Under the pieces are notes generated by a model that did not search any database, was not told the DNA's origin, and worked only from the letters and a program-made list of their open reading frames with translations. A stretch of 64,000 bases of DNA from Plecoglossus altivelis (lineage: Eukaryota > Chordata > Actinopteri > Osmeriformes > Plecoglossidae). Where the stretch lies: NCBI GenBank assembly GCA_036571765.1, contig BROE01000022.1, positions 16,396,487-16,460,486 on the forward strand, read 5' to 3'. Shown here piece after piece: positions 59,633 through 64,000 of the stretch (positions are counted from its first letter, which is position 1; each line of letters opens with the position of its first letter). The translations under genes and the position numbers were made by a program.

Positions 59633-61037
59633 TGTGATACTGTAACTGCTTCTCAGATATCTAACTCTGACATGATGCTATGTCACAATCAAGGCCAGAT
59701 TGATCACAGCTGTCTTCCAACATGGTTGAAAGACACTCGATGTGATGAAGACCTAATGTTGAGTAATGCCCAAACAGTTGGAAGGTAAGGACCACCTGGA
59801 TATCCATGTTTCTTGGTTGCACAGAAGTTACAACGATGGTAGTTGACATGTTTCAAAGGTGGGAAGCCATTCAGACATCAGGCTGTTTCAGTGATCTTTG
59901 AGCAGCAGGCCAAGGTGAAGGGATATTAGAACTTACGACGTTTTGCGGGAACGTCTTCAGCCAATCAAGAGCCCTGTTGGTGAGGCAGAGAGTCTGCTGT
60001 TCCACCAGAGCCCAGAAGAAGACAGTTAACACGGATACAGACCAGTCTGAGGTGCCTCATCCTCAACGTGATCGTCATCCAGTTTCGTGGAGTGGAGTGT
60101 GAAGTGTGAAGTTTGACTAGATTTGTACGTGTCACATGGTATTAGCAAGACAGAAATACTCATTTTTCAAAAACATCCTCAGAGTGAGTTAGGATGTAAC
60201 CTTTGTAAGATCTTTTGAAATCCCCAGTTTCAAAAAAGGAAAATCATTCCTCTGTGCAAAAGTGCACTTTGTTCATAAATGGGTCTTTAAAGAAGCGAGC
60301 ACATGAAAGCTATCTGGTGATAAGCCTGTTGCTGTTTTTTTTCTCTCTCCTCTGAATGAATTCAAGAAGAACGTAATGGCATGAATACTGTAAACATGTC
60401 CTGGTCTTGGCTGCCCAGCTGATCTCATCTAAATTGAATGCCAGTAGTTACAGTAGTTGAGATTTGAGTGCTGTAGTCATCAGTCCCTTATCTTGACACG
60501 GTATTGGGTTTTTTTACTTACTAAAAGATATCAAGTATCTGGCAGACAGAATTCATAGTATATCAGTTTCGTATAGAAGCTTTATCTTCATGACAGCACA
60601 TGTAAGAGAGACAGATATTAGAAATCCATTGATCTTTTTTCACAGTCTTAAAAAATGCAAAATAACACAGGCACAATTAAGCCACGCAGTGTACCATTCT
60701 GCCTCTTATGCCTTACCCTACACGCCAGTAAACATTCAAGTCAATCACTTGAATCCATCATTAAAATGAAAAATCAGTGACAGGTGGAAAAAAATAAACA
60801 TTTCAACAGCCTCGCCCTCAGAACGTACGAGAAAGATAGAAACATCTGTTGTGAAGGAGTCCACACATCTCTGCAATGAGAGCTGCACTATAAATAGTTC
60901 TCGTTCTGACAGTCTGAGGAGATGAATTTCGGGGGTTGATGAATGGCAGAGCGCTGAAATAGGCGCGTCTGAGCTGTAAACAGAGAGGGGTGAGGGAAAA
61001 CGGTCCGTGACGACCGGTCCGAGACGACCGGTCCGAT

Positions 61038-61059
61038 GGGGGGGGGGGGGGGGGGGGGG
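61038..61059 (+). repeat. Poly(G) run of 22
   Basis: Uninterrupted G homopolymer directly after a 13-bp direct repeat containing GACGACCGGTCCGA. Its length may be unreliable in the assembly. Confidence 0.8.
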
Positions 61060-61340
61060 CATGTGTACCGGTGCAGTCGTCGTTCTGCACTGCCAGGACA
61101 TCAACACAGGACCCTCTGTGTTTGTTTTCATCCTGCGTGAGGTCTGGGGGGCTGTGTTTTATGTCAGGACTTTGGAGGCATGTGAGACTTTACGAGGTTT
61201 GTATTACAAGCTGGTGAGTCAAATGTAGGTACATGAAAATGAGCTGCCTGTAGGATCCAAGGTTCGGAGGAGACTGGATGTGGGTTCCCAGTCATAAACT
61301 TAAATGCTCCTCAACAGCGCTGCTTTTAAAAGAAGACCTG

Positions 61341-61341
61341 G

Positions 61342-61381
<40 letters not shown>

Positions 61382-61385
61382 TGAT
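61341..61385. repeat. (GT)n microsatellite
   Basis: About 40 bp GT run with one TATGTG interruption. Confidence 0.93.
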
Positions 61386-63270
61386 GGTCTGAGTGTGCAC
61401 GTATCTTGCGTGTGTGTATATTCCCCATAAATATGCACGCGTGAGTCTCAAGTTTTATGTCTAAACACAGACTAAAAATGTACAAACATAATGAGCTTGA
61501 TTCCCTGTTAGCTGGTCAATGTTCTTTGAGTTAGATTCTGGCTCTGCAAGCTCAAAATGACATGACTGTGGAAAGACGATCCTGCTTGGAGCTTACATTT
61601 TTGTTTAGCAGTTTATGACATTTGACAGCATTTGACAGGAGCAGCTTTCTCTCCAGTGGGCATTATTCCAGTGACCTCAGCCAATCTTTTCAGTATTTCG
61701 AAAATGTCTTGCGTCTGGCTGTCTTCAGCCAGGCTCAACCTATATTCTCTCTCTCACATATAGAGTATATTAATATATACTTATTGAGTTTCCCATCCTT
61801 AATTAATTAGGTTATTTTTGCGTTTCGTGTTCGCCTTGGTCATGATTCTGTTGCAAGTATTCACACGAATTTTCAGTTTAAGGTTTAGCCACAAAAAGTG
61901 AAGCTAACGGTAGCCTCCTAGCTAAAAATAATAATACATCTCCTGAATCACCAATAGAGTTCTCTTCAATGTACACTGACAGCAGCCCCAGACAGACAGT
62001 GGGGGTTCCTTAGAAGCCTGTTTCCTCCATTACCCAGCTGCCCCAGTGTCCCACCACAATACTTCACCACAGTTTATTGTTGAAAGAAGCCTGGCTTGTC
62101 CAGAGCATGGTACACCGCCAGTGGTGAGCTAGCGACGGTCCGTGATAACCACCACCTCCCAGTCTGGGCTCAGCTTCAAGCCCCAGGAGTTATCTGAGGT
62201 GAGCTAGTCATCAATCTCCAATCTTCCCAGAGACATTCCTGAGAATTGCCATGGTTACTGGCCTCCCATGCTCGTGACCCCCCCCCCCCCCTCATCCCAC
62301 TCTGCTTCAGCCTTGTTGATGTGTTGATGGCTCCTAAGGTGAGAAGGGCTCTTTCCAGCAGCCTGTCTGATAATTAATTTCCAGTTGCTTGTAAAACTGC
62401 CTATTCCTGTTCCTCCCCAACGGAACAGCAACGAGCTGGTGATGAAGGCTTATATATTGTGAATGAGGTGACCCAGGCACACTACAGTAAAACACAATCC
62501 AGTAAATTACTGTACGCAAGTGCTTACGACATTTGTATGTCTTTCATGATAAACAGTGCGACAATAACTGTGTTGGAATGTGGTTGACCCAGTGTTGATC
62601 ATGTTTTGTTTGAGTGAGTTTGTTTAAGTGTTTGTGTGTGTGTGTGGCACATAGCAGTGAGTCATGGATTCTCTGAACAGTCCAGATGACGGTACATCAA
62701 GAGAATTTCAGTCTGTGTCAGCTGTGTGGCGAGGCAGCTAGGTATGTGTGGTGCAGACGTGGACATATTCCTCTACTGTGATCTGTTGCAGTATTCATCA
62801 TGATGCAGACCCATAAATGAGAAGGGCCAGTTGTAGAAGTAAATATGTGTCACCCAGCTGTGGACAGATTCCTTTGCTGCAGTAGGAGAGGGTCTGTGAT
62901 TTTAACATTCCAGACTATCATAGATAGTATGCACAAGAACAAATGGATTATAGATTGCTTTTTTTGAATCAAAATGTATATACAATATATTTTTTCTGCC
63001 ACACTTTCTGATGAGTTAGGAAGAGAACTTCACTGTACCTGTTTCAGTGAGGATACATATCATTAAAAATGTCACGTCAACCCCTCTAGATCAAACATTT
63101 ACAGAGGACTATGTTCAGTCTGACACGGTCTCTGCCATTTGTGGATCTCCAAAAGGTTGTGGCGACACCAACCATGTCAGTCACCGCTGTGAAAAGCAGG
63201 TCACGGTCTTGTTTGTGTGCTTTTGTAAATGTCACCAGAGTGCCCTCACTGTGGTGGGGACAGAGGGGTT
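61386..63270. other. Gene-free region
   Basis: Nothing recognised beyond a poly(C) run at about 62279-62291 and a short GT run near 62632-62644. Confidence 0.5.
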
Positions 63271-63725
63271 AAGGTGGTGTGGGTGTATGTGTATGGAGAG
63301 GCGGGGATGGTGGTGGTAGGGATGTTTATATATGTGTGTGTGTGGGGGGTGGTGGTGGTAGGAATGTTTTATATTGTTGTGTTTGCTGGGGGGGTAGGTG
63401 TTGGGTAGGATGTTTATATGTGTGTTGGGGGGGGTGGTCGCGTAGGAATCGATTTATTATTTTGTGTTGTGGGGGGAACATTGTGGTGGTTAGGAATGGT
63501 TTACATATGTGCTGGAAGGGGGTGGTGGTCGGTTGGTTGATAGGAGGTTTATAATTGGCGTGTGGAGGTGGTGGTGGTTGGTGGTAAAGGATGCTTTACA
63601 TGTTGGGGGGGCAGGAGGGGGGGGCAGAGGAGGGGTCGGGAGGAAAGTACTTTTTTCAGGCGGTGGTGGTGTGTGCGTGTGTTTAGGGGGGGGGGGGGTG
63701 ACATCTAACACTTACTAAACTGCGC
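63271..63725 (+). repeat. G/T-rich imperfect minisatellite
   Basis: Degenerate units of roughly 60 bp combine GTGTTGGGGGGG-type runs with GTAGGAATGTTTATAT-type segments. It gives Gly/Val/Cys-rich artificial frames. Confidence 0.75.
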
Positions 63726-63960
63726 CTTTTTTTTCTAGAAGCTCTTTTGCTGTTGGCAGGGTGGGTTTCCCCCCCCAAAACCCTCTTTCTGGGTGGGAGT
63801 TTTGCCTTTTTTGAATTCTTTGGGAAGAATTGCTAACCCCCCCAACTTAAACCTTTTGGTACCAGGGTTTAGTAAAAAAACCTAAAAAAAAAACTTTTGG
63901 GGGGGAACCCCCCCCCCCCCCCCCAAAAGGGGGGGGGGGGGGGGGCCCAGGGGGGGGTCC
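63726..63960. other. Probable low-quality assembly sequence
   Basis: Most bases occur as short homopolymers of two to nine (CCCCCCC, AAAA, GGGG, TTTTTT), ending with a C run, AAAA and a G run adjacent to each other. This is unlike the rest of the window and unlike any repeat class I know. Confidence 0.65.
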
Positions 63961-64000
63961 CTGGTCAAACGCCATAGTAGATTGCTTTTACTGATGCTCT

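Overview
The window looks like a piece of a teleost fish nuclear genome. It has intron-split vertebrate genes with GT-AG junctions, is very rich in (CA)n, (CT)n, (GA)n and (CTGT)n microsatellites and in minisatellites, carries tRNA-derived SINE relics of fish type, and contains a 166-bp assembly gap. I cannot name the species. There is no prokaryotic-style gene organisation, no CRISPR array and no RNA gene that I can support.

Layout. (1) 1-22260: the first two coding exons of map4k4 lie on the minus strand at 21856-22260. Everything to their left behaves as the start of its very long second intron: minisatellites, microsatellites and an abrupt A-rich island at 18.7-20.1 kb, with no exon I recognise. 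(2) 22.3-28.0 kb: a divergent intergenic region between map4k4 and ubxn4. It has a polypyrimidine tract, a duplicated block around the N gap, and two ZNF143/THAP11-type sites just upstream of ubxn4. (3) 28049-33378: a complete 13-exon ubxn4 on the plus strand (532 aa). (4) 34617-45204: a complete 26-exon PARP14-type gene on the minus strand (about 2080 aa), tail-to-tail with ubxn4. I followed reading phase across every junction. (5) 45591-49030: a complete 9-exon nmi on the plus strand (384 aa), head-to-head with parp14. The 386 bp between the two start codons contain a strong interferon-stimulated response element. (6) 49.03-64 kb: no gene recognised. It holds two large minisatellites, a likely retroelement tail, G-rich tracts and, in the last 300 bp, sequence that looks like assembly damage.

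How the genes fit together. parp14 and nmi are both interferon-stimulated genes in vertebrates, and here they share one compact promoter interval. Both also carry repeats of a small RRM/NID-like module ending in a GG(G)EV motif. The PARP14 has four macro-type modules, against three in the human protein. The last three share one exon template (a 63-nt exon, a 177-nt exon, then one of about 180 nt), so they arose by exon-block duplication. A segment of nmi covering the end of exon 5, all of intron 5 and the start of exon 6 is present a second time, inverted, inside a ubxn4 intron. It is identical over about 250 bp, so it is either a very recent duplication or an assembly error.
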